Source of the DNA: Paludibacteraceae bacterium | GTDB taxonomy: Bacteria > Bacteroidota > Bacteroidia > Bacteroidales > Paludibacteraceae | Length of the DNA: 64,000 nucleotides | Direction of reading: 5' to 3' | Assembly: GCA_017630395.1 (NCBI GenBank) | Contig: JAGBVI010000099.1 | Location: 24,234 to 88,233, forward strand | In this document: piece after piece, positions 7,855 to 15,925 of the stretch | Layout of the letters: every line of letters starts with the position of its first letter | Numbering within the stretch: position 1 is the stretch's first letter | The notes under the pieces: generated by a model | What the model was told of the DNA's origin: nothing | The model's database searches: none | Seen by the model: only the letters and a program-made list of their open reading frames with translations | Made by a program: the position numbers and the translations under genes

Positions 7855-8598
7855 TTAATACACAGAATTCATCTTTTCAGCTTTTGCAACAGCTTCTTCT
7901 AAAGATAAATCATAAAAATCTCCTGCACTAAATAGTCTGCCTGATTTTTTGTCATCAATAAAGGCACCAACAATAACGCCAGGCAATGCGCTCTCCGGAG
8001 CATTAGGAGCTTTAGGTCCTCCCAAGTCGGTGCGGCACCATCCCGGATCAGTGAGACTGATAGTTACGTCTGTTCCCTCTATTTTTGAGCCTAAATCAAT
8101 CGTTATTTTATCTAATGCAGCTTTACTGGCAGAATAGCCGGCTTGTTCTGGTTCTAAGCGAATACCGCTTGTTGTATTTACGATACGACCAAACCCATTT
8201 TCAATCATTTTAGGAAGGAAATGGTAGCAAATCATTGCGGGAGCAATTGTATTTACTTTAAAACTTTCTGTATAGTCTGCAATGGGTGTTTTGAAGTAAT
8301 CTGTTCTATAACCAATTTGGAATCCGGCATTGTTCAATACAATTTCAACATTGACCCCCAATGCATCAATTGCTGATAACATTTTACGTACACTCTCTTC
8401 GCATCCCAATTCTGCCTCTATTGCAAATGCTTCAACTCCTAATGCTTTTACTTCAGACAAAATTTTCTCAGTGTGAGCGATGTTTCTACTTTGTAAAATT
8501 AGGTTGCTTCCTTGTTTTGCCATAAATTGAGCTGCCAAATAACCAATTCCTCTGGCAGCACCCGTAATCAGGGTCCATTTACCTTTTACATTTACCAT
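7855..8598 (-). CDS. Short-chain dehydrogenase/reductase (classical SDR)
   Basis: NAD(P)-dependent oxidoreductase of the classical SDR family, 247 residues. The cofactor site TGAARGIG lies near residue 13, NNAG near 90, and the catalytic Ser with YSASK (Tyr/Lys) near 140-158. The substrate is unknown. It starts 12 bp downstream of the epimerase-like gene and is probably co-transcribed with it. Confidence 0.85.
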   Translation of the reverse strand: MVNVKGKWTLITGAARGIGYLAAQFMAKQGSNLILQSRNIAHTEKILSEVKALGVEAFAIEAELGCEESVRKMLSAIDALGVNVEIVLNNAGFQIGYRTDYFKTPIADYTESFKVNTIAPAMICYHFLPKMIENGFGRIVNTTSGIRLEPEQAGYSASKAALDKITIDLGSKIEGTDVTISLTDPGWCRTDLGGPKAPNAPESALPGVIVGAFIDDKKSGRLFSAGDFYDLSLEEAVAKAEKMNSVY

Positions 8599-8610
8599 TT
8601 TATCAATTGT

Positions 8611-9624
8611 TTAAAAATTCTTCTTTATATTTTCTATTTTACTTACAATATTGTCGCACCATTCATCAAACTCTTTGTCTTCTCGTTGACATTCTTTATG
8701 GGAAAGAACATAGTCTATTGTTTGGCGAATTCCTTGATCAAATCGTGTTGTTGCACAGAAATTAGGTACTATACGTTTTAGCTTTCTGTTATCGAAGATG
8801 ACGGAATTGGCTTTGTCACCAATCAAACTACCGGTTAGATCGTAATCAGAAGTTGCAGCTAACAACTCTGATGATACATGACAAGCAATTAATGGAACAT
8901 TAAGATGATTAGCAATTGTTTGATAGATTTGGTTCCACGTCAGAGATTCGTCTGATGTAATTTGGAACGCTTCACCGATAGCATGAATGTTTCCCATTAG
9001 TCCAATAAAACCCTTGGCAAAATCGCTATTGTGTGTCATGGTCCAAAGGGAAGTGCCATCTCCATGAATAATCACTGGTTTATGTTCCAACATTCTTTTT
9101 AATACTTGCCAACTACCTTGTTTCCCATGAACACCTAAAGGAACAGATTTTTCATTGTAGGTGTGACTTGGGCGTACAATTGTGATTGGGAACCCTTTTT
9201 CTCGATACAATTTCATTAAGAGTTCTTCGCAAGCAATTTTGTCGCGTGAGTATTGCCAATAGGGGTTAGCTAATGGAGTCGCTTCGTTGACGATTGGCGA
9301 AGAAAGAGGTTTCTGATAAGCGGAAGCCGAACTAATGTAGATATATTGTCGGGTACGATTTTTGAATAATCGGTAGTCTCGTTCAACTTGTTCGGGAACA
9401 AACCCAATGAAATCACATACTACATCGAATTTTAATTCACCTAGTAGTTCATCAACCTTTTTTTCGTCATTAATGTCTGCTTGAATTTGGTTTACATTTT
9501 GCGGAAGTGAGTCATTGTTATTTCCTCTGTTGATTACGAACAATTCCCATTCAGGCAGTTGTGCAAGTTGTTGGGAGATTGCCATACTAATTGTTCCGGT
9601 TCCCCCGATAAATAATGCTTTCAT
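8611..9624 (-). CDS. NAD-dependent epimerase/dehydratase family protein (extended SDR)
   Basis: Extended SDR with an N-terminal Rossmann fold: MKALFIGGTGTIS gives the GxxGxxG nucleotide loop. YISSASAYQKP carries the Ser region, and HTYNEKSVP follows. The catalytic Tyr of the usual YxxxK is probably the one in YSRDKIACEE (Tyr-x3-Lys). The 337-residue length fits nucleotide-sugar or isoflavone-reductase-like epimerases. The substrate cannot be inferred, and no glycan cluster is adjacent. First gene of a two-gene leftward unit with the SDR. Confidence 0.8.
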   Translation of the reverse strand: MKALFIGGTGTISMAISQQLAQLPEWELFVINRGNNNDSLPQNVNQIQADINDEKKVDELLGELKFDVVCDFIGFVPEQVERDYRLFKNRTRQYIYISSASAYQKPLSSPIVNEATPLANPYWQYSRDKIACEELLMKLYREKGFPITIVRPSHTYNEKSVPLGVHGKQGSWQVLKRMLEHKPVIIHGDGTSLWTMTHNSDFAKGFIGLMGNIHAIGEAFQITSDESLTWNQIYQTIANHLNVPLIACHVSSELLAATSDYDLTGSLIGDKANSVIFDNRKLKRIVPNFCATTRFDQGIRQTIDYVLSHKECQREDKEFDEWCDNIVSKIENIKKNF

Positions 9625-9770
9625 TGCTTAGTAATTTGAAACATTTAACTTCTTTACTGTCGTTATTAAGCTATAATTGAATAGTACGTTTGCTAGTTAA
9701 GCAAATCAGACCCTTCAAAACGCATGCAAAAGTCGCGAAATTTATTGATATTTACAACAAATTTCACCTC

Positions 9771-10634
9771 TTATTCGTTTCCATCTCTATCCTCAACCAA
9801 TCTGAATCCGATGATGTCTGAGGCTTGTTCGGGTTTATTTTTGTTTCTGCAAGAGACTCTGCAGAAGGTGGCAGGACCTTCGTAATAACCGCCTCGAACA
9901 ACACGTTCGGTGCCGGTTTCTCCGCCCTGAGGATTTATCAATTCTGTTTCTGTATCTTCAGGATAAGAGGCATACCAATCTGAGCACCATTCCCAAATAT
10001 TTCCACTCATATCGTTGATTTCCAATTCGTTACCTTTCTTTTTGCCGATAGGATGAATAACGTCGTTAGAGTTATTTTTGTACCAACCAACCTCTCCAAT
10101 ATCATTACTTCCGCTATACTTCATATCGTTGGTATAAGTTCCTCCTCGAGCAGCGTATTCCCATTCAGCTTCGGTTGGTAAACGATAGTTTTTCTCCAAG
10201 AAATTATTAAGTTTTTTGAGGAATTTTTGAACATCATTCCAAGATACGTTGGTAACAGGAGAATCGTCATCACCCATTACACTGGGATTTTTTCCCATCA
10301 CCTCTCGCCATTGACGTTGAGTAACTAGGTTTTTGCTAATAGCATAACTTCTGACAAACACAGGATGAGCAGGCTTTTCAGATTTAACGCAATCCTCACC
10401 TTGTTCGGCCGTGCACCCCATTGTGAAAGAGCCTCCTTCAACAAAAATCATCTGAAAGTTGAGCATTGCTTTTTTTCTATTAATCTGATCTAGAGCGTAA
10501 GCAGAAGGTTGCTTAGGTTGTGTTTGTTGTGTGGCTTGCTTTTTAGATACAACTCCTCTCTCTTTGCTTGGTTTTTCTGCAAAAACGTAACAAGTCGATA
10601 AAACTAAAAGTAAAAGAAGGAATAACTTTCTCAT
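9771..10634 (-). CDS. Secreted SUMF1/FGE-sulfatase-domain protein
   Basis: 287 residues with a signal peptide (MRKLFLLLLLVLSTCYVFA) and one formylglycine-generating-enzyme-type domain: FVEGGSFTMGC, AYSISK-like KNLVTQRQWREVMG, SPVTNVSWNDVQKFL, YRLPTEAEWEYAARGG, NDMSGNIWEWCSDWY, ERVVRGG and GFRLV. The C-terminal CRVSCR region carries cysteines. Many secreted Bacteroidota members of this fold are not true sulfatase activators (some are GldK/GldJ-like or of unknown role), so the activity is open. No sulfatase gene is nearby. It may share regulation with the PepSY-like lipoprotein 58 bp upstream. Confidence 0.85.
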   Translation of the reverse strand: MRKLFLLLLLVLSTCYVFAEKPSKERGVVSKKQATQQTQPKQPSAYALDQINRKKAMLNFQMIFVEGGSFTMGCTAEQGEDCVKSEKPAHPVFVRSYAISKNLVTQRQWREVMGKNPSVMGDDDSPVTNVSWNDVQKFLKKLNNFLEKNYRLPTEAEWEYAARGGTYTNDMKYSGSNDIGEVGWYKNNSNDVIHPIGKKKGNELEINDMSGNIWEWCSDWYASYPEDTETELINPQGGETGTERVVRGGYYEGPATFCRVSCRNKNKPEQASDIIGFRLVEDRDGNE

Positions 10635-10691
10635 AAATTCTATTGTAGCATGTTAACTTTTAAGATATGTTGAGAAATAGTAGTTATAGTA

Positions 10692-11528
10692 TCAATTGAT
10701 AGGAACCTCTTCTGTTTCTATTAAAATTCCACTTCCTGTAAAGCAGAGTTCGATATTGTTCGGTTTGTTCAATGTGATGCGGTAACCATAACTTTTCTTT
10801 TCCACCTCTTTAATGAATTGTTCCGGATAGTTTTTGGAGATATATTTTATCATTTCGTCCGGTAGGAGTTGGATTACAGAATTTGGAAATGGCTTCTTTT
10901 TAGAGTCAAGTTGAAACCACATACCTTTACGATCGAAATCCAATTCCGATTTATTGTCTAGGCGCACTTCAAAATCACCATCAACATCATCTACGATAGA
11001 GATAATATTAGATTCCGGATAATGTTTTTTTAAGAAAGCTTTAGTAGCGGATGGTAATTTCTTTTCGTTGGGACTATCGCTGATTAGTTCTCCATTTTGT
11101 GTAAAACTAATTTCAACATCATTGGGTTTATGAAATTGGATGCGATAAATTAAATCCTTACGACCGAAATGTTTCCTCTCTATTTTATGAATTGTTTCTT
11201 CCGGATAATTTTCATCAATGTAGTCCAATATGGCTTTCGGTAATTCATTTAAAAAAGATTGAGGAATAGGATTCCATTTGAAATTGATTTCTTCCCATTC
11301 GCCTATGTTGTTGTAATTAATCTCTGTCCCATTCTCTAAAACAGTTTCATAATCCATCTTTTTTGAGGTGGTGTTGATTTGTATGATGGGAGTCTCTTTG
11401 AAATGGGTATTCATAAAAGAGTTAGCCTCTGTAGGCAAATCATTATTTGATTTTTGCATTTCGCTACAGCAAGTAAATAGTCCCCATAAAAGAATTACGG
11501 CTGTTAATTTTGATACTTGTTTCACCAT
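10692..11528 (-). CDS. PepSY-like lipoprotein with two tandem repeats
   Basis: 278 residues with a lipoprotein signal (VILLWGLFTC, lipobox Cys near residue 20-21). The rest is two related halves, each with a 'W..i......P.s....lp..i..yi..nYPe..I..ie.k..Y.i.l.kPn.iel.F...G.li' pattern (about residues 80-150 and 205-275). The pattern matches the PepSY-like (BLIP-like) family common in the Bacteroidota periplasm. Function unknown; probably a periplasmic or outer-membrane-anchored binding protein. Last supported gene before the 11.5-12.4 kb repeat island. Confidence 0.75.
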   Translation of the reverse strand: MVKQVSKLTAVILLWGLFTCCSEMQKSNNDLPTEANSFMNTHFKETPIIQINTTSKKMDYETVLENGTEINYNNIGEWEEINFKWNPIPQSFLNELPKAILDYIDENYPEETIHKIERKHFGRKDLIYRIQFHKPNDVEISFTQNGELISDSPNEKKLPSATKAFLKKHYPESNIISIVDDVDGDFEVRLDNKSELDFDRKGMWFQLDSKKKPFPNSVIQLLPDEMIKYISKNYPEQFIKEVEKKSYGYRITLNKPNNIELCFTGSGILIETEEVPIN

Positions 11529-11834
11529 TGCGTAATTTGTTATTGTGTATTTAGTTTTGTGTTTGCGATAATATCATTCCCCTAAAATATCGTGCTTAAT
11601 TTCGTTCACGTATTTTTTATCATAACACTTTCCAAAAGTACATTTTTTTTTCTTTGTATGCAAATATTTTTTAATATGATTACGTATACATTTCTCAATC
11701 ATGGCTATTTTAGAGTGTTTTAGGCTCTTTAAAAATTGAATATTTAAGTGAATTGTACTTATAGTTAAAGAAATTTAATGATTAATTTATGCGATGTATG
11801 TAAATTGAGACGAGAGTTGCGTTTGGTTATGCTA

Positions 11835-11852
11835 GGTGAGTTCTATAAATTC
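11835..11852 (+). repeat. Isolated family A left end
   Basis: GGTGAGTTCTATAAATTC at 11835-11852 equals the first 18 bases of the complete family A element starting at 11992, 157 bp downstream. The 3' half of the end hairpin (TCACC) is replaced by TTCATT, so the hairpin is broken here. Confidence 0.6.
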
Positions 11853-11991
11853 TTCATTTACATTCGAAATAATTTCAAAGATGATTTTGTTGAGGTGCAA
11901 AAGTGTATGAACATATATAAAATTGATTTATCTAAAGAACTTTACTTGTGGTGTGGAAACGATAAAATTCGTATATTTGCGATAATTTTAA

Positions 11992-12395
11992 GGTGAGTTC
12001 TATAAATTCACCATTTTAACAAGTTGTTTAAATTTTATTTCGAGCCCATTGGAGAGCGATTTTTAAGATTATTTTTATTATTCTTTTGCGGTTAATAGTA
12101 CTCTATTTTCAAAAAAGAACAATAAAAATTGGCTAAATAGCTCCTCAAAGATGCCGAAAATAAGAGAGTGAAACTCTAAATTTTTTTTTAATAAAATTTA
12201 AACAGCTTCTTAAACAGCTTCTAAATTCAAAAATGTAAATCGGGGGTGATATACTTTTCGGTATTTTTGTGATTTCGTTCGGAAGTTTGCTGTTTTTTAA
12301 GTCGGCTACAGTGTTCGCATTGTTTGTTCCTTTTGTTCAGCAATCTATTAGAAAAAACAAAAATTCTTCGAATGAATTTGTAGAACCCATCTTAA
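11992..12395 (+). repeat. Family A dispersed repeat, interrupted by family B
   Basis: The left end is GGTGAGTT-CTATA-AATTCACC (11992-12012), an 8-bp hairpin. The right end is AATGAATTTGTAGAACCCATC (to about 12391), complementary to the left end. The inner right part aligns with the intact copy at 49049-49246 (shared CTTTTCGGT, GTTTGC..TGTTTT and CAATNTATTA-type blocks in the same order). Removing the family B insert at 12021-12222 leaves about 200 bp, the length of the intact copy. It ends 16 bp before the deacetylase start codon. Confidence 0.7.
12021..12222 (+). repeat. Family B dispersed repeat nested in family A
   Basis: Starts AAGTTGTTTAAATTTTATTT and ends AATAAAATTTAAACAGCTTCT at 12210. 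The last 12 bases (TAAACAGCTTCT, 12199-12210) are duplicated in tandem at 12211-12222. The interior aligns over its length with the copies at 34466 and 63903 and, in reverse, 21484. Confidence 0.75.
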
Positions 12396-12410
12396 AGCAG
12401 TGTGTTGATT

Positions 12411-13490
12411 ATGGATATAAAAGATGCTCAAAGTGCAGCCATAGGCCTATTAAAAACGTTGATAACAATCCCATCCTATAGTAGGGAGGAGAAAGAGTTG
12501 GCAGATTACTTACAGATTTATATTGAGTCTTTAGGGTATTCTACAGGGAGGGTTGAGAATAATATTTGGATTATTGCTCCGGATTTTGATTCTTCCAAGC
12601 CAACCTTGTTGTTGAATTCCCATATTGATACGGTAAAACCTACAGCAGGATGGGAGAGAAATCCACATGCCCCCAATTTAGAAGATGGACGTTTGTATGG
12701 ATTGGGGAGTAATGATGCGGGAGCTTCATTAGTGTCATTATTGTACGTGTTTTTCTTATTAGCTCAAAAAAGTCAACCTTACAATCTGATATTTGCAGCT
12801 TCGGCAGAGGAGGAGACATCAGGTAAGAATGGAATGGAATTATTGTTGAAAGAGTTGCCTCAATTGGATTTCGCTGTAGTAGGAGAGCCAACAGGTATGC
12901 AAATGGCAATAGCAGAAAAAGGGTTGATGGTTGTAGATTGTATTTCTCATGGTAAATCAGGGCATGCAGCACGTAACGAAGGGGTAAATGCGATTTATTC
13001 TGCCTTAAAGGATGTAGAATGGATTCAGAATACGGAGTTGCCTATGGTTTCAGATTTTTTGGGTCCTGTTAAGATGAGTGTAACGATGATACATGCCGGA
13101 ACTCAACATAATGTTGTTCCGGATGAATGTTCATTTGTGATTGATGTTAGAACTAATGAGCACTATTCGAATCAGCAAGTGTTTGAAATTTTAGAGCAAA
13201 ATTTAAGTTCTGAGATTAAGGCACGTTCATTTCGTTTAACTTCATCAGGAGTTACAACAGAGGAGAGTATAGTGAAACGTGGCATTGCTTTAGGACTCAA
13301 TTATTATGGTTCTCCAACATTGTCTGATCAAGCTTTTTTACATTTCCCTAGTATAAAAATTGGTCCTGGTGATTCTTCTCGTTCTCATACTGCAGATGAA
13401 TATGTAGGTATAGAGGAGATTGAAAAAGGGATTGAGATTTATTTTGAGTTGTTAGATGGTTTAGAAATTCCTCATTATAAGCGTGGATAA
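12411..13490 (+). CDS. argE: M20 metallopeptidase, probable N-acyl-ornithine deacetylase (ArgE-like)
   Basis: Zinc-dependent amidohydrolase of the M20/ArgE-DapE family. Metal and catalytic residues are visible in LLNSHIDTVKP (His, Asp), GSNDAGAS (bridging Asp), SAEEETSG (catalytic Glu and ligand) and GEPTG; the distal ligand lies in SRSHTADEYV. The 360-residue length suits ArgE-type enzymes. In Bacteroidota the relevant intermediate is often N-succinylornithine, so the acyl group is uncertain. The start is the ATG at 12411 (MDIKDAQS); an in-frame TTG lies three codons upstream. It is separated from the argR-argG cluster by 34 kb and followed after 2 bp by the RNase H gene. Confidence 0.8.
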   Translation: MDIKDAQSAAIGLLKTLITIPSYSREEKELADYLQIYIESLGYSTGRVENNIWIIAPDFDSSKPTLLLNSHIDTVKPTAGWERNPHAPNLEDGRLYGLGSNDAGASLVSLLYVFFLLAQKSQPYNLIFAASAEEETSGKNGMELLLKELPQLDFAVVGEPTGMQMAIAEKGLMVVDCISHGKSGHAARNEGVNAIYSALKDVEWIQNTELPMVSDFLGPVKMSVTMIHAGTQHNVVPDECSFVIDVRTNEHYSNQQVFEILEQNLSSEIKARSFRLTSSGVTTEESIVKRGIALGLNYYGSPTLSDQAFLHFPSIKIGPGDSSRSHTADEYVGIEEIEKGIEIYFELLDGLEIPHYKRG

Positions 13491-13492
13491 TT

Positions 13493-14146
13493 ATGTCTGA
13501 AAAAAAGTTTTATGTAGTTTGGGAGGGGCGTATGCCGGGAGTATATGATACATGGGAAGCGTGTAAAGAGCAGATTTATAAGTGTCAGAATGCAAAGTAT
13601 AAGTCATTTCCTTCTTATGAAAAAGCTTTAGCTGCTTATGAAAGAGGGTATGAAGGCTATGTTTCGGCTGGTAAATGTCAGTTGGTTTCAGAATTGGTAA
13701 AAAAGGTGATGCCGTCTCTTCCAGATGCTGTAAAAAGTGGGCCGATTCAAAATGCGTTGGCAGTAGATGCGGCATGTAGTGGCAATCCAGGAAAAATGGA
13801 GTACCAAGGTGTGTATGTGGGAAATGGCCAGAGATTGTTTCATATAGGACCAATGGATCAAGGGACTAACAATATTGGTGAGTTTTTAGCTCTTGTACAT
13901 GGGTTGGCTTATTTAAAAAAGAATAATTTTGATATGCCAATTTACTCAGATAGTGCAAATGCTATTTCGTGGGTTCGTCAAAAAAAATGTAAAACAAAGT
14001 TAGTATGCACAGAGGTGAATCGTCCTATCTTTGATTTGATAGAAAGGGCGGAAAGATGGTTGCAGACTAATAGTTATAAAACGGAAATCCTGAAGTGGGA
14101 AACCTCCTACTGGGGCGAGATTCCGGCTGATTTTGGGAGAAAATAA
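13493..14146 (+). CDS. rnhA: Ribonuclease H with N-terminal viroplasmin (HBD) domain
   Basis: Cleaves RNA in RNA-DNA hybrids. Residues 1-50 are the hybrid-binding/viroplasmin domain (KKFYVVWEGRMPGVYDTWEACKEQI and FPSYEKALAA). The RNase HI domain follows from about residue 85, with acidic residues in VDAACSGNPG, NNIGEFLAL, IYSDSANA and a final Asp in GEIPADFGRK. The spacing and the DFGRK end are typical of Bacteroidota members. It starts 2 bp after the deacetylase stop and ends 11 bp before gldA, suggesting one transcription unit. Confidence 0.92.
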   Translation: MSEKKFYVVWEGRMPGVYDTWEACKEQIYKCQNAKYKSFPSYEKALAAYERGYEGYVSAGKCQLVSELVKKVMPSLPDAVKSGPIQNALAVDAACSGNPGKMEYQGVYVGNGQRLFHIGPMDQGTNNIGEFLALVHGLAYLKKNNFDMPIYSDSANAISWVRQKKCKTKLVCTEVNRPIFDLIERAERWLQTNSYKTEILKWETSYWGEIPADFGRK

Positions 14147-14157
14147 TTTTTAATAAT

Positions 14158-15063
14158 ATGTCAATAGCAGTATCTCATTTATATAAAAGTTATGGAAAGC
14201 AACAAGTGCTTAACGACTTGAGTTTTTCTATTAATAGTGGTGAAATTGTTGGTTTTTTAGGGAATAATGGAGCCGGAAAATCAACAACCATGAAAATTAT
14301 TACCGGATACATCAGTCAGGATGCAGGTATGGTGGAGGTGTGTGGTATTGATGTACACAAATCACCTTTAGAGGCTCATCGCCTTATTGGTTATTTACCA
14401 GAGCATAATCCTATCTATCCGGATATGTATGTAAGGGAGTATTTGCGATTTGTGGCAGGCTTGTATGGGCTTGGGAAAGAGGCTAATCAGCGTGTTGATG
14501 AAATGATTGAACGTACGGGATTAGTGAAAGAATATCGTAAAAAAATTGGAACTTTATCAAAAGGATACAGACAGCGAGTAGGTTTGGCTCAGGCTTTGAT
14601 TCCTAATCCTCAAGTGTTGATTTTGGATGAACCGACTACGGGGTTAGATCCCAACCAAATTGTGGAGGTGCGAGATTTGATTAAGGAAGTGGGGAAAGAG
14701 AAAACCGTGATGCTCTCAACCCATATTATGCAAGAAGTTTCTGCAATTTGTGATAGAGTAATAATCATTAATAAGGGGCAAATTGTTGTTGATGAGAAGG
14801 AGACTAGTGTAACAACCGTTGCGAGAGAAGGAGTGGTTTCTGTGGTGGCTGAGTTTGCTACACCTCAGTCTCTTGATATCCTTGCTGCTCTCTCTAAAGT
14901 GAGTAGCGTAAAGGAGATAGGTGTGAATACATACCTATTTGATTGTGAGGAGGATAATAGACAAGCTATCTTTGAATATGCAATAAATTCACATTCGATA
15001 TTGCTTACATTAAAATTGAATGAACGCTCTATGGAAGAGGTCTTCAGAGAGATGACAAAATAG
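14158..15063 (+). CDS. gldA: ABC transporter ATP-binding protein, GldA type
   Basis: 301-residue ATPase with Walker A GNNGAGKST (about 35-43), signature LSKGYRQRVGLAQAL, Walker B VLILDEPTTGLDP and the switch His in STHIMQE. The length and the C-terminal domain after residue 220 fit the GldA subfamily, which with GldF and GldG forms an ABC transporter first identified in gliding Bacteroidota. No gldF or gldG permease gene is next to it, so it probably works with partners encoded elsewhere. A generic ABC-2-type ATPase is the alternative. Confidence 0.8.
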   Translation: MSIAVSHLYKSYGKQQVLNDLSFSINSGEIVGFLGNNGAGKSTTMKIITGYISQDAGMVEVCGIDVHKSPLEAHRLIGYLPEHNPIYPDMYVREYLRFVAGLYGLGKEANQRVDEMIERTGLVKEYRKKIGTLSKGYRQRVGLAQALIPNPQVLILDEPTTGLDPNQIVEVRDLIKEVGKEKTVMLSTHIMQEVSAICDRVIIINKGQIVVDEKETSVTTVAREGVVSVVAEFATPQSLDILAALSKVSSVKEIGVNTYLFDCEEDNRQAIFEYAINSHSILLTLKLNERSMEEVFREMTK

Positions 15064-15354
15064 AGCTAAAATGGGTTCAAAGGCATATGAAATGAATTTG
15101 AAAAGCTGATATTTGAAATAAATTCTAAAATTCTAGATAGTGAATTTATAGCACCTTTCTTAATGACTTCTAATAATAATTGAATTATAAATGGAACTCA
15201 CTATATGGAGGTTGACTAAGAGAGGGGCTTAAATTTAATGCTATGTATACAGAAAAATGATGGAACGTTTAAAAATTTAAATATATATCTGTATGATTTA
15301 TGAATTGAATTGTTTATTTTTGCGCAAAATTGAATATTAAAATACTAAGTAAAA
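15064..15354. other. Intergenic region with family A-like ends and frr promoter element
   Basis: About 290 bp. GTGAATTTATAGCACCTTTCTTAA at 15140-15163 resembles a family A right end. GAATTATAAATGGAACTCACTA at 15182-15203 resembles a left end in reverse. TATTTTTG at 15315-15322 is a -7-like element about 30 bases before the frr ATG. No gene seen. Confidence 0.45.
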
Positions 15355-15915
15355 ATGGCAGAAGTTAATGAGTACTATAAAGTAGCAGAAGAGAAGATGG
15401 AACAAGCTGTGCTACATTTGGATGATGCGTTAGCGCATATCAGAGCAGGGAAGGCTAATGTTCGTATCTTGGATGCTGTGCGAGTGGAATATTACGGAAG
15501 TGTGGTACCGTTGTCGAATGTATCAACAATTACAACTCCGGATGCAAGGACAATTTCTATTCAACCATGGGAGAAGAAGATGATTGCGGATATAGAGAGA
15601 GCAATTTTAAATTCAGAGGTGGGAATTACGCCGGAGAACAATGGTGAGATTATCCGTCTTACAATTCCGTCTTTGACAGAGGAGCGTAGAAAAGCCTTGG
15701 TAAAGCAGACAAAGGGAGAAGGCGAAGATGCTAAAATCAGTATTCGTAATGCGCGTAGAGATGCAATCGACGGACTTAAGAAGGAGATTAAGAACGGTTT
15801 GGCAGAAGATGTAGAGAAGGATGCAGAGAATGAGGTTCAAAAAATTCACGACCGATATATAAAGAAAGTGGAAGAATTACTTTCTGCAAAAGAGCGTGAG
15901 ATAATGACTGTTTAG
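15355..15915 (+). CDS. frr: Ribosome recycling factor
   Basis: Splits post-termination ribosomes together with EF-G. At 186 residues it has exactly the family size. Conserved stretches include [76 protein letters not shown] and the long helices ending [14 protein letters not shown]. It is 10 bp upstream of rsgA, so frr-rsgA is probably one operon of ribosome-associated genes. Confidence 0.97.
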   Translation: MAEVNEYYKVAEEKMEQAVLHLDDALAHIRAGKANVRILDAVRVEYYGSVVPLSNVSTITTPDARTISIQPWEKKMIADIERAILNSEVGITPENNGEIIRLTIPSLTEERRKALVKQTKGEGEDAKISIRNARRDAIDGLKKEIKNGLAEDVEKDAENEVQKIHDRYIKKVEELLSAKEREIMTV

Positions 15916-15925
15916 TCTTATTTGT

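Larger units (their letters stand above)
11529..12410. other. Gene-free repeat island
   Basis: About 880 bp with no convincing gene. Two short ORFs (11778-11996 and 12269-12481) fall within or across repeat sequence and look accidental. The island holds an isolated family A left end (11835-11852), a full family A element (11992-12395) and a family B element inside it (12021-12210). Confidence 0.7.

Noticed and set aside
11778-11996. 72-codon ORF in the repeat island
   Set aside because: It spans an isolated family A end, finishes at the start of a complete family A element, has no recognisable family and sits in AT-rich repeat sequence.
12269-12481. 70-codon ORF overlapping the start of the argE-like gene
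   Set aside because: It lies in family A sequence and runs into the deacetylase gene in another frame; no domain or promoter supports it.
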